Source of the DNA: Priapulus caudatus | Lineage: Eukaryota > Priapulida > Priapulimorpha > Priapulimorphida > Priapulidae | Direction of reading: 5' to 3' | DNA length: 46,468 nucleotides | Assembly (NCBI RefSeq): GCF_000485595.1 | Contig: NW_014577251.1 | Span: forward strand, 194,283-240,750 | Part shown: piece after piece, positions 12,899 through 22,878 of the stretch | Position numbering within the stretch: the stretch's first letter is position 1 | Layout of the letters: every line of letters begins with the position of its first letter | Program-made: the position numbers and the translations under genes | The notes under the pieces: model-generated | What the model was told of the DNA's origin: nothing | Databases searched by the model: none | The model's input: only the letters and a program-made list of their open reading frames with translations

Positions 12899-13862
12899 TC
12901 ATGATTCAGGCTAAATGGCTCCCCTGCGATCATCCACATGGCGTCTACAACTGCTCTTGGGCGCGCTCTATGATAAATATTCATCTACGTAAGGTGACCC
13001 CGCACAACGCCGGCTAGCGAAGTCATTTGACAATGACTGTCATATGACTGTCAGTAACCGTCCGTCGTAGCATTTTTCAGTCGAGCCGTCTGTGGCTTAT
13101 ACGTCTCCGCTTACTTAATTGCATCAAATATGTTTGCAGGATGGCCGCCGCTACCGCCGCGCGTACGCCGTGCAGCGGCGAGGAGGAGGCTCGATGGACA
13201 TGACTAGAGTGTTAAGCTCCGTTAATAGACAAAAACGTTCGGTTGCCGTGCCAAATCGACAGTCGCATTATCGATCATCGTAAATCTGCCGCGTCGAAGT
13301 TACAAGCCGTTCCATAAATACGCCGCATGCGGGCAGGTGCAAAGGCAAGGTACCGCGGCGGGTTGCACACGCAGTTTCGACAATTGGCAACGGCCATCTA
13401 GGCAGGACATCGACACTAGCTGCCCCTCGCCGCCCATTCTATCGCGATGTTATGGCCGACAAGTGCCAGAGAAGGCAGTGAGGAGGAGCGGCGCGAGAGC
13501 CAACAACTCGTCCGTGTCTCGTGCTTTGGCTCATAATGTCGGCACGTGCCCGAAAAAATTTAGCCCCGTGCGTCAATAGAGGTTGTGGTCTAACCCACGG
13601 CGGCGACGTGCGGGCCGGTCTTAATCTTCGCGGGTGATGGCTAATGGGTCAGAGGGGAAGTGACGGGAGACTGCCAGGATCGTAACGTTCATTCAGGGTG
13701 GTAAATGTCGTGTTCATGTCGCTTAAGGTCTTATATATGAAACTTCGCATACATTTTGCAAGGCGTGTACGCAGCGGTGTATGGGCAGCTGTTGAGTCCA
13801 CCGGCGAAGTACGGAAACCTCACCCCTCTGCCCGAGCACCAGCGCCCTGCTCCCTCGCCCGA
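12899..13862. repeat. Duplicated segment, copy B (indel-rich)
   Basis: Same sequence as copy A but with frequent single-base insertions and deletions (for example GACTGTCATATGACTGTCAG against GACGTCATATGACGTCAG). This pattern fits uncorrected long-read sequence more than natural divergence. Confidence 0.85.
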
Positions 13863-14081
13863 CCCCCCCCCCCCCGCTGCGCGCGCGAGACCGCACTCAG
13901 CCGCACGCGCGTGGAGAGGGGTGGGGGCAGTTCCGCGTGACTAGTGAAGCGTATTGCAGGCGCGTGCCTGCCTTATCTTCTGCCCCAGCTCATTACTTCT
14001 GCCACACGACCATCAGCTACCGTAAGGTTAAACGACGACTAACAAATAGCATGACGGTAACGCGCTTTCTCCCGACAACAG
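13863..14081. other. Poly-C and unassigned DNA before the first KSR exon found
   Basis: C homopolymer at 13864-13875. The rest is treated as KSR intron upstream of 14082. Confidence 0.3.
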
Positions 14082-14149
14082 CCTACGCCGCTGTGGATGG
14101 CAAAGCCAGTGATCACCAGGGTTACCCGATTGCTGTCACATGCAGGTTC
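14082..14149 (+). CDS. ksr: KSR exon before C1 (tentative)
   Basis: Acceptor tttctcccgacaacag, then 22 codons plus 2 nt ending at donor GTAATC. The frame reads [10 protein letters not shown]...RLLSHAG and joins in phase to the next exon. It supplies the His expected at the start of a C1 finger. In human KSR1 a Trp lies 15 residues before that His; here it is 14. An in-frame TAA lies just upstream of the acceptor, so the reading frame cannot extend. The donor context (TTC before GT) is weak; a competing donor four bases upstream (CAG/GTTCGT) would give another frame that lacks the His. Confidence 0.45.
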
Positions 14150-17100
14150 GTAATCGCTTAAACTTCGCGTTCGCGTCTTGTGGGTCTAGTAGATACAGAC
14201 GACAGTCACACGTGCTGTTGAAGACAAGTGCACCGGCTCATTAGCTTGGTGCACTCTAACACGGCTGGATGCAGTGAGTTGATTTTCGGGATCTATAGTT
14301 TATGTCAGCATGGCTTGATGTCAGGCAAATGACTGACACACACACACGCGCGCGCGCGCGCGTTCGCTCTCTACGTGTCGGTTAAAAGCATACGATTAGC
14401 ATAATATCACCAACCTCTTATTCGGGAGAAAGGTTAGGAGTCGAGACGTATCTGTGGTGTTCAGTGCCTCACTGCTGTATCTAGCTATAGCTAGGTGACG
14501 CCAAGAGTTTTGCAGTGAAATTTCAGTCACTTGATAACGCATGTGATAAATGAAACCGTAGGAAACGGAATGCTGCGAGAGATGCTCTCGTATGCAAGCA
14601 GGCGCGTACTGGTGGTGGTGGTGGTGGTGTGGGGGGTCTATCCTACAATGTGACCCCGTGTATGGGCAGTGAGTTTAGGGTTAGGTTAGATTTATAGATA
14701 GGGATATGGTCAGTGTTAATGATTGGTATGGTCATGCTAGTGATCTACGACTATGACAATAACACTGCTGCTGCTGCTGTTGTTGTTGTAGTTGTTGTTG
14801 CTGCTGCTGCTGTTGCTGATAATGATGATAATCATGATGAGGATGATGATGATGATGATGTTGGTGGTAAATGTGCGGCGGTCAGTCATGTACGGTAGAA
14901 CGGAAGCCACTCGCGTGTACGAATACTATAGTATTATATAGTATATATCGGAAGACAGCAATTTACGAACCAACTGTACTGCGCGTTCGTACGGTCTCGG
15001 TCTTGAAAAGTCTTGGAAAGTCCACTCTCCGTTAACTTGCTGCGAGAGAAATGAGAGATGTGAGATGTGCGCCATATCGCGGAGTTCGAAGCAAAGCGCG
15101 ACGACGGCTGCGCGCCGTGCATCGACGGCAGTTCTGCGCTGTTTATTGTGGTTCGCCTGACTGACAGAGCTATTCGCATGTCTACGCGACACACTGTATC
15201 ACGTGAAGTGGTGATTTGTCGTGGCGCCTACGTGCAAATAGTAGATATTTGCCGCATAAATAATTAAGTATATATACGTATATTTTATACATACGAGTAT
15301 ATACATGTGTGCGTGGGTTTGCAGACATTGTTGTGCCATTCTTGTACCGTCTGCCCGCACCGCAACCTGGTCTCTTTGTTTCGCGTCGGGGTGTTTGCGC
15401 GCAGGTTTGACCCTCTTTGTTTCACGAAGAGAGGTACAATGCGAGCTAATCGGGGAAGGGGGCAGCGGCGGGTCACGTACACACCGGTCGAGTAGTCAGT
15501 GCTTAGTGATCTCCTCTCCACACATCGATGGCGTGACAGTGGTAAAAACATGGCGGGCAGCATTGCACGAGGCCGCTCCGTCTTTGTTGGCGCGCACGCG
15601 CGCGGTACGTTAATAAGCGCGTTCTTCCTTCTCCCTCCCTCCCCCATCAGTTTTCATCAATCGCGCCCACTCTATTGCTCCCTATACCGCCTCTTTGCCT
15701 CCCTCTCCCTATCTCCACCCTCTCTCTGTTTGTAGCCGAGCAACGTGTGCCTTCTCTAGTAGCGAGTATGTGTAGCCGTCGGTCGTTGCTGTCGTGCGAC
15801 TTTTCGTGCTAACCAGCGCCATCTTTGTTATATTTGCAGTATGACGAAGAGCGTCACGCGACCGGGACGCTGTGGACATTGCCAGCAGCCATTGCTGTTT
15901 GTCGGACTCTGTTGCAAATACTGCAGGTAGGTCCCCGTCCTAGATAAAGCCTAGCGCAGACTTGCGACTTTTTCATGCAACTCGGCTGCGATTCTAGAAT
16001 CGCAGTCGAAATTGCGGTGAAATCACTATTTCTGCGGGAAAGTGCAACTGCAACTCGTAGCGATTCTGGTCGCTTGCAACGAGTTGCAAGAATCAAACTG
16101 GTTTGATTTTCAGCAACTCGTCGCTCCCAATCGCTTCGAAATCGCATGTGTGCGCACACACGGTGAAGCGTGCGACCGATCGCATGCGGTTGCAGGTTGC
16201 AGCGACGAGCAACCAAAAGTCGCAAGTCTGCGCTAGGTGCCCGGCCTGGACGTGATCCCGTGTTTGTCATGTGCGATACAAGAAAACTGCAAGACATTAA
16301 AACACGCGGAAGAACCCGTATACAATATTTAAATTAATTACGACATGCCCGATGTTATTACACTTTATGTGGCTCCTCAAATTGATATCCCGCACAGATA
16401 AATTTTTTTTTAGCTCCGACGTTATTGCCCAGCATGGTGTACATTAGATACGACAAGTCAACGCAGTAGTAGGTGACGCAGTAGTAAGCCCCGAAAACGA
16501 CCCGCGTCATTTAGATGTTTTGATAGGTGTTCGGCGTGCAATCCACACCTGAAAGTGTTGGCTCACGCTATTGTATCTAGAGGTATATAGCCACAGATGT
16601 GGTGCTTCACCTCCCGGAGCGTTAGAATTATATTAGTTAGCGGGGCAATAATTATATTCGTGTCTTAACGAGTCTGCCTGCGTGCGCGCACCTGGGCGGA
16701 GTATTGCTGCGAATCAAGGGGAATTCGCAGATCTCAAAAAATTACTCGATGATGACGAAGACACGCGCACATGTAAAAGGAGTCCGTGATTGACACGCAC
16801 GTCACACGAAATAATATCTTTTGCGGTGAGAATGCCGGTTGCAACGGTTGCGTCATAACCGCGTTCCATTTACGATTACAGCTTTCGTTGTCACGTGAAA
16901 TGCGGAGACTCCTACCCGGGCAAGTGCATCTTCAGAATCTGTTCGCTATCCAAGCTCACAAAGAACGCAGGTACGTTAAACATCGCCGCCATTACGTGAC
17001 CAGCCAGATAGTTCCCCCTATATTCCACAAGACTATGTAGACAACTCACCAAACGTTGTGGGCTAATAGATACGTGTGAGTTTAAATTTGACACGATTAT

Positions 17101-17506
17101 ATATGCGCTTCTTGGCATGTATATACTATGCATACTGTTATACTATGTATATATACTTAGCATGTAGGTATGTAGTATATATATATGGTATAGCTGCTGA
17201 CGCATATCATCCATACGTTCGCGTTCATTGCTGAGCAAGAGACAGTGGGATATCATTAATAAATAAGTTCCAGAGAAACAGGCTAGTTTATACGTTAATA
17301 ATCATAATCATAATAATAATAATAATAATATCAAGAGCTAATAAGATGGTATTATTAGCTCTTGATAATATATATACATATATATTTATTTATATATAAC
17401 CAATCATACCTTGGAATTTGTTTAATAATACATGATATGGCCGTGAGACGGACGCCCGACTCACGAACATACGCGCGCGCACGCACATGCACGCACACGC
17501 ACACGC

Positions 17507-17569
<63 letters not shown>

Positions 17570-20500
17570 CGCTCGCGCGCGCACATCATCCCCTAACCTC
17601 GCATTAATAGATAGCATCGTCGATTGCAGGCAAGGAAGTCGTCGAGATGTTACAGACTCACGAGGTGAATCGTAACAAGCTGCCCAGTATATATAGTAGG
17701 TCAGTCAGCGTTCCCGCACAAGTCGCCCGCCCAGCAACATGCAGCAAGAAGGAGCACGGCTCCTACTGCAGGCTCCGCCGTTGGCTAGCTCTACGCAAAG
17801 AGAAGAAGAGTGTCGCGGACGACGAGGCGACGCGTTGCCCGGAGCAACACGACGTCATCTCTCTCGAGGCGTGCGCGACCGAGGAGAAGACGGCGGCGGC
17901 GGGGATGACGACACAGCTGCAGGTTTTGAACCAGCATGCAAACCTCGTGCAGACGTGCAGCTGTCCGTCGCCTAAGATACGAAAACCAGCCGCCACTCCG
18001 CCGAACGTGCTCTGCAGCACCTGGCCACCTGCCGGCAGAAAGCAATATCGTCACGGTAAGTAGTCGACAGATCCTGCCCCTCTGCGTGGCTCTCTGTGTT
18101 GCAGGCAAGGCGCATCGTTTTTTGTTATTGCTTCTTTTTGCGCGTACGTGTTTCTCGGTGCTGTCGTGATTGAGTTGAGGCGCGGTCGCACTGACAAGAA
18201 CGGCGAATGTCGAGGTGAAGGAGGAGAAAAATCCGGTGACAATAGCTCTGCGAAAATGTTGCGGCGCTTTTTTCTGAAACCTATAAAGACGAGACGCATA
18301 AAAGCTGGCGTGGCGTGCAGTCGATCCAATTACATGTTTACCAACGCAAAGCCGCGGGAAGTGATACGTAAAATTCACGTTATTGTGCCTCTCTTCGCGG
18401 CGCACGCTTACTTGCTCCAGCTGACTTTTTAAATCGGAAGCACCTGGGCCGTTTCGATAATAAAATTATAGTAAATAAACACGAGTTTTACTTGGTGTCA
18501 AATGTCTGCAACATACAACGTCACCGCACTCATGTTACGGTGCACAAATTCAGAAAAGAAAAAACCGAGAAAGATAGAGAGGTAACAGATTTCAACGGGA
18601 TTCGATCCGCTGCCCGTTGTTTCATAAGCGGTACACTTAACCCATGTGTTTTTCGCCACGTATTGTGCCTCTGTATGACGCAAGGGTTCATTAACGGCTA
18701 GCAATTGTCAATGGTACAGTCGACAGTCTTCCATTTGTTTAATTAATTTACAAATATAGAAAGTTCTCGTTAAATTTCTTGAGCACAGCGCGCACGATCC
18801 CATTCCCACCTCCCTCTCCCACTTTCTGTTCACGACCCAAACACCGCGCTGCCGCCTACCTCGCGTGTTTCAGCAGCGGTCACCTGTAAGATGTACACGT
18901 AAACCTTAAAGCTGTAAGTTGGACGTTGAAAGTTGATTTTGTGTGAGAGAACCCCCGCTGTGGTTAGACCCTCTTTGAGACAAATGCGGACGCACCGGGG
19001 TTATTGCGTAGTACGTGAGGTAGTAATTTCGCATGTCGGTGCGATTTGTTTGTGGCAGGGGGTAGCTAGGGGTTTGAATCATCTCTCGGGACGCGGATTC
19101 TGTGATAGAAATCTGTAATGTGTAAAGTAATCTATCTCCGAAGCATATAACCTTCGACAACAATCTTCTGTCGGAAGTAGGGTTCTGCTTTTAGAGCATA
19201 TGTACACCATCGGGCGTGCTCGCGCATCTGTAGGGTACCTTAAGATTCATCGATCTCTGTCGCACGTATTCGTATTTAAATCAATTTCTACTTTGGGCGT
19301 AAGTCAACCGTTACACAGCGAATCAAACGTCGTACTCGTTTTGTCTGCAGCTATCTTCGATGACGATGAATACGATGAGACATTCGCGTCGTTGCTCGGC
19401 TCCACGCTACAATCCAACGCTCATGCGACGCTGGATAACGAGCAGGACAGCCTAGCGGAGTGGCACATACCGTACGGAAGCCTGGAGATCCGGGACATCG
19501 TTAGACAGAGTCAGCGTGGAACAACGTACAGGTGTGTTAAATGCCTCTTTGCGTCGATGTATGTTTATTTGCTTACACGTATATAATCGCACTTGGCAAT
19601 ATATTAATCATCTGCGATGGAAGCGCGGTAGATCCCCTGTGAATAACGAACGTAAAACATTTGTTAGCAATCTTTCGTCTGCCGTTCCGTCATTGCGTTA
19701 ACGCAAGACTTAATGTTCCAACAGAGGGCGCTGGCATGGTGACGTCATGGTGCACGCCTTCCAGTCGAGCAGCCAGCTAGACGTGGACAGATTCTGGGAG
19801 GAGGTGAAAGTATTGAGCATGATACGTCACGAGAATGTCGCCCTCTTTATGGGCGCATGCGTCGAACCGCCGAACCTCACGATCGTCACGAGGTATTTGT
19901 CACACTTTAAAATCATGTATAATTTGAACTCGTGCAGCGATCGTTTGAGCGCCTTCGAATATCGTTATGGCACTCTTTGGAATCTGCGCCGGTTTTCTGT
20001 CTGATGCGTGTAAATGAAGAAAATGGATCGAGAAGGCCGACTAATCTGTGAACGACGGCTAGTGACGTTCCAGCTCATGGCATGTAGTTAACCACTTGTT
20101 GATTCTTGCAGTATGAGGAAAGGAGACTCGCTGTACCGCCACGTCCATCTCGATGCTGATCGTCTTCCTCTACACTCAAAGATCACGATTGCCCGGCAGA
20201 TAGCACAAGGCATGAGCTACCTGCACAGTAGAGGCATAGTACTCAAGCGCCTTAGCTCCAAGAACATCTACCTCGAGCCAAAAGTCAAGCTGTGTGTCGT
20301 TGACTGTGCGATGATGGAAAAGACCATAGAGAGGTAGGTTTCTCTCTCTCACTCTCTCTCTCTCCCTCTCAGTCTATTACTGTCTCTCCTAATGTGTATC
20401 TGTCTGCCTGTCTCTTTTACACGTTTTTCCTGCTTCTATCTCGTTTATCACTCGTTACTCAATCTCTCACTGTTTCCCTTCCTCTAGCTACTTCTCTAAT

Positions 20501-22103
20501 CTACCTGTTACTCTAAGGGACTTCTTTCCTCGCTCTTCCCCCCTCTCCCCTTCTCTCTCCCACCTCTCCATGACCTCATCCACTCTTGCTGCATAAAGAA
20601 GGAGCAGAAAACAAAGGGATCTTCAATATTATACACACCTGTGCCTGATATACACATCGAGCCCTCAAAAAATCTAGGAATGCTAATCTGACCATCTATT
20701 TTTTGTCACAGGGCGAACTACGGCTCGCTGCCCCAAGGCCATATCACCTACTTTAGTCCAGAGATCATGTGCAGCCTCAAGGTGGAGCCACCTCACGTGA
20801 CGAGCAGCGGTCCCTACACGATGGCGTCGGACGTGTACGCGTTCGGGACCGTGCTGTACGAGCTGATGCATGGCGAGTATCCGTTCCGCGGTAGCAGCCC
20901 ACACTGCATCGTCTGGCAGGTGTGCCACGCACGCAGACAGGCGGTCAGCGACCTAAAGACGACACCGCAGATAAAGCAGCTGATCGAGCACTGCTGGACG
21001 ACCATGCAGCATCGACCTAACTTCAAGTCCATCCTAAGGAAGCTGCAGCATGGAGTGCCGGTAAGAGTCCGCGACACGATAGGCCATCTCGTGACACGCG
21101 CCATCAAGCATTTCGTCGATGTAATCGGTTGTCGTGGCATTTAGTTTGCATTACTGGAAGAGGCGTGCGTCCAGGAAGACGATTATTGTTGAAACGAGGC
21201 GTGAAATCCTTCATTAATTAGCTATATTTAATGATCGTTTGCATAATAACAGCTACGTCAGGTACCAACTTATGTAATTGAACACGAATCAACCTAAACA
21301 TTATCCGTTGTAATTCGAACATGCATTAATAACGGATTGTTTTACAGGCTGGCATGCACAGGCGTCACAGTACGTCACAACCAGAGGGACTCCACAGAGC
21401 AGGACTGTGGAATCATTCCTACCCATAACGGGAATGAGAGGAAGCCGGCGGAAATAAGCCCACCCTATTCTAGTCACCACTGTAAAAGTAGAAATTACTG
21501 TGTTTGACAATACAGTCAACATCTTAGTAACTACTAGCTTCTCAGTTCTACTGAGCCTCCTACCCCCCTTCAATCTACGGATTTGAGTAATCCCGCAACA
21601 AATAATATATTTCTTTTGTGTAGTGTTAAAATCGAAACCGTAAAGCACTAGAATAGGGTCACATTGCCTACAAACTACCTATTAGTTATACAATAGGAAT
21701 GGTTAGGTGTAATATAATTGTTACATGGCAATAGTTGACGTGAAAGCTCAATTAATTCTACAGAATCAGAACTTATTTTCTGTGTCATCTGCCCGAAAGA
21801 TTTGTAGTATTGGGGGTACGCGTCGCCTCATTATGCTCTAATAACGATATGACGTCTTAGATAATGGTGAATCTGTGGAGAGCGGGTCTCTCTACGATAT
21901 TATATAACTACATCTACCAGAACGATTTATTCCTCGCCCAAGTCACTGTTATTATGAGAGTGAAGTTGTGTCAAGTTAGTCGTCGTAATTGTTTGCTGTA
22001 CACCGCTCAGAGCCTGAGTGCCTTTAGAGCGCAATATGCTCTTAAATCGGAGAGCATCGTGTCTGCAGCCGGTTTATCAACAATCACGGAAGAAGTGGAA
22101 TGA
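14082..22103 (+). CDS. ksr: KSR (kinase suppressor of Ras) scaffold pseudokinase, 5'-incomplete gene model
   Basis: Join of nine exons: 14082-14149, 15840-15926, 16882-16970, 17630-18055, 19351-19531, 19725-19892, 20112-20333, 20712-21060, 22011-22103. All splice phases agree and the product is 560 residues plus stop. Order: Pro/Trp segment, C1 zinc finger, basic linker with RSVSVP, acidic stretch (IFDDDEYDE), kinase-fold domain from EWHIPY to about LRKLQHG, then a Ser-rich tail. KSR proteins scaffold RAF, MEK and ERK and allosterically activate RAF at the membrane. Diagnostic KSR features are EWxIPYxxLEI at the domain entry, [17 protein letters not shown] and HCW; the RAF entry motif differs. 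Vertebrate KSR is about 870-950 residues, so the N-terminal CA1 part is missing here and expected upstream. The catalytic motifs are far more eroded than in known KSRs. Family assignment is firm; the first and last exons are less certain. Confidence 0.9.
14757..14870. repeat. GCT/GTT/GAT trinucleotide repeat in KSR intron
   Basis: Runs of GCTGCT, GTTGTT and GATGATGAT. Confidence 0.9.
15840..15926 (+). CDS. ksr: KSR exon: first half of C1 zinc finger
   Basis: Exon between ttatatttgcag and donor GTAGGT, entered in phase 2 and left in phase 2. Residues include [14 protein letters not shown] and GLCCKYC, giving the two CxxC pairs of a C1 domain. Fly KSR has the same TKxxxVTxCGYC arrangement. There is one extra residue between the pairs relative to human KSR1. 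C1 domains of KSR bind membrane lipids without responding to phorbol ester. Confidence 0.85.
15950..16237. mobile_element. MITE-like element inside the KSR C1 intron
   Basis: Terminal inverted repeats of 23 bp: CCTAGCGCAGACTTGCGACT... at 15950-15972 and its reverse complement at 16215-16237. The 288-bp interior is full of short TTGCAACGAGTTGC-type palindromes and has no coding capacity. No target duplication is evident. Confidence 0.75.
16882..16970 (+). CDS. ksr: KSR exon: second half of C1 zinc finger
   Basis: Acceptor cgattacag, donor GTACGT; enters in phase 2 and leaves in phase 1. [15 protein letters not shown] continues the preceding exon with the spacing C-x4-H-x2-C-x7-C, which completes the C1 zinc ligands. 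The tail [14 protein letters not shown] leads into the linker. Confidence 0.87.
17332..17364. mobile_element. Micro-palindrome MITE, copy 1
   Basis: CAAGAGCTAATAA ... TTATTAGCTCTTG, 13-bp arms around a 7-bp loop, flanked by direct repeats ATAATAT (low-complexity flank). Lies in the intron before KSR exon 17630. Confidence 0.6.
17460..17585. repeat. (CA)n microsatellite in KSR intron
   Basis: GCAC and CA repeats immediately upstream of the exon at 17630. Confidence 0.95.
17630..18055 (+). CDS. ksr: KSR exon: CA4-like linker with 14-3-3 site
   Basis: Acceptor cgattgcag, strong donor GTAAGT. Phase 1 on both sides selects the frame beginning [12 protein letters not shown], which is open for 141 codons; the other two frames either contain stops or cannot connect to the flanking exons. 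Residues 24-29 of the exon read RSVSVP (17698-17715), the mode-1 14-3-3 consensus RSxSxP, at the same place after C1 as the RTESVP site of vertebrate KSR1. The rest is basic, then Cys/Pro-rich. I see no FxFP ERK-docking motif, which KSR1 carries in this region. Confidence 0.75.
19351..19531 (+). CDS. ksr: KSR exon: acidic linker and start of pseudokinase domain
   Basis: Acceptor ttttgtctgcag, donor GTGTGT. Begins [15 protein letters not shown], matching the acidic segment before the kinase domain in human KSR (EDDFEEMNLSLLS). [15 protein letters not shown] is the KSR domain entry. The Gly-rich loop is lost: [11 protein letters not shown] has no GxGxxG. Confidence 0.9.
19725..19892 (+). CDS. 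ksr: KSR exon: N-lobe beta3, alphaC and beta4
   Basis: Acceptor gttccaacag, donor GTATTT. Begins [12 protein letters not shown], where the VAIK lysine is His; vertebrate KSR has Arg here. The alphaC segment [10 protein letters not shown] keeps a Glu. [20 protein letters not shown] retains the Arg-His of the RAF/KSR side-to-side dimer interface. It ends at NLTIVT, as in KSR and RAF. Confidence 0.93.
20112..20333 (+). CDS. ksr: KSR exon: hinge, alphaE, catalytic-loop and DFG remnants
   Basis: Acceptor attcttgcag, donor GTAGGT; 73 codons in phase. [14 protein letters not shown] is the hinge and alpha[18 protein letters not shown] is alphaE. The catalytic loop reads [12 protein letters not shown] has become LKR, the loop Lys is Ser and only the Asn remains. 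The metal site reads VVDCA in place of DFG. Confidence 0.93.
20334..20711 (+). other. KSR intron with long CT-rich tract
   Basis: Between the catalytic-loop and C-lobe exons. About 220 bases from 20340 are almost pure pyrimidine with TCTC microsatellite structure, far longer than an ordinary polypyrimidine tract. Confidence 0.7.
20712..21060 (+). CDS. ksr: KSR exon: C-lobe of the pseudokinase domain
   Basis: Acceptor ttttgtcacag; 116 codons, phase 0 at donor GTAAGA. Contains YFSPEI (APE equivalent), [20 protein letters not shown] (F helix), IVWQV and [14 protein letters not shown] (HCW and terminal Arg), all in kinase order. Reading through the donor would add 27 residues before a stop at 21142; I prefer the spliced form because the next exon fits in phase and resembles the KSR tail. 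Confidence 0.93.
22011..22103 (+). CDS. ksr: KSR terminal coding exon (tentative)
   Basis: Acceptor gtacaccgctcag in phase 0, 30 codons and TGA. The tail contains YALKSESIV, which resembles LSRSAESVF at the end of fly KSR and WKSAEL in human KSR1. The stop lies in a short tandem duplication of GAAGAAGTGGAAT. The alternative is readthrough at 21061 to a stop at 21142-21144. Confidence 0.55.
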   Translation, partial: SLSAFRAQYALKSESIVSAAGLSTITEEVE

Positions 22104-22600
22104 AGAAGTGGAATGTTCAATGACAGTCCGATAGCTGTGTGAAAAAATCGAGTGCTCCAAATCTAGTCAATCTAGTGCGTTAAACGGTGTACCCGGCATA
22201 ATTACCCGTTCATCACATATCTTCGATAGAATCCAATAGACTGGCGCTCGCTGGATCCTATTGCAATGTCATTAGACTAGAAATCGCCTTTTGATATCAA
22301 CTATTTCCCAGAAGGCGTGTGATGTAATAATGATCTCTGATATTGACCAATGCACGCTCGTGGAAAAAAACACGTGATCTCGGGTTTCTTGTTAGCACCC
22401 TCCTCTCAGATTAAGTTACGTATTCGTGTCTTGTATCATGTAGGCTAACTTGACCACAGTGACAATTCATACATAAGAATCTCGACGTATTCAAAGCGGA
22501 GCTGTTATTTTGGTATGTAGGTTACGTGTTATATTGTTGTAAATATTGTCAAAAGATACTTTATCCAGTTAATGCAATAAATATGTTGTTAATATTAAGA
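22104..22600 (+). other. ksr: Probable KSR 3' UTR with polyadenylation signal
   Basis: AT-rich DNA downstream of the TGA. AATAAA at 22576-22581 is the first good poly(A) signal after the stop. TGTAAATA at 22538-22545 fits the Pumilio site consensus UGUANAUA. The 3' end itself is inferred. Confidence 0.45.
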
Positions 22601-22878
22601 AGCAATGTTGATTATTTATTGATTTTGTAACAGACAATTAAAGTCGTGGGGTCATAGCAATTTGTCAGCCAGTAGCAATACGAGTGCATACATGTTCTGC
22701 TGTTTACTTCATAATAAATTAACTTTATAACAGCAACAAATTACATACAAACAACAAGTTTGCTTTATATATAATATATTATATTATATTATAGTTTTTA
22801 TTATAGTTTTTTATCCGTATTCAGCGCAGTTGAATAGACAGGTACCCTGTCTCTTCCCATTCCTCCCTGATAATTTTT

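Noticed and set aside
18598-18645. tRNA-like SINE head on the minus strand (GGATCGAATCC B-box-like, TGGGTTAAGTGTACC A-box-like)
   Set aside because: The boxes are only about 23 bases apart, too close for a normal tRNA promoter, and no cloverleaf folds or tail repeat is visible.
21061-21144. Readthrough C-terminus of KSR as the main form
   Set aside because: A good donor GTAAGA and an in-phase KSR-like tail exon at 22011 make splicing more likely; kept as an isoform possibility.
21463-21659. Possible MITE with ACCCTATTCTAGT ends in the last KSR intron
   Set aside because: 13-bp inverted ends but no target duplication and unrelated interior; not strong enough to call.
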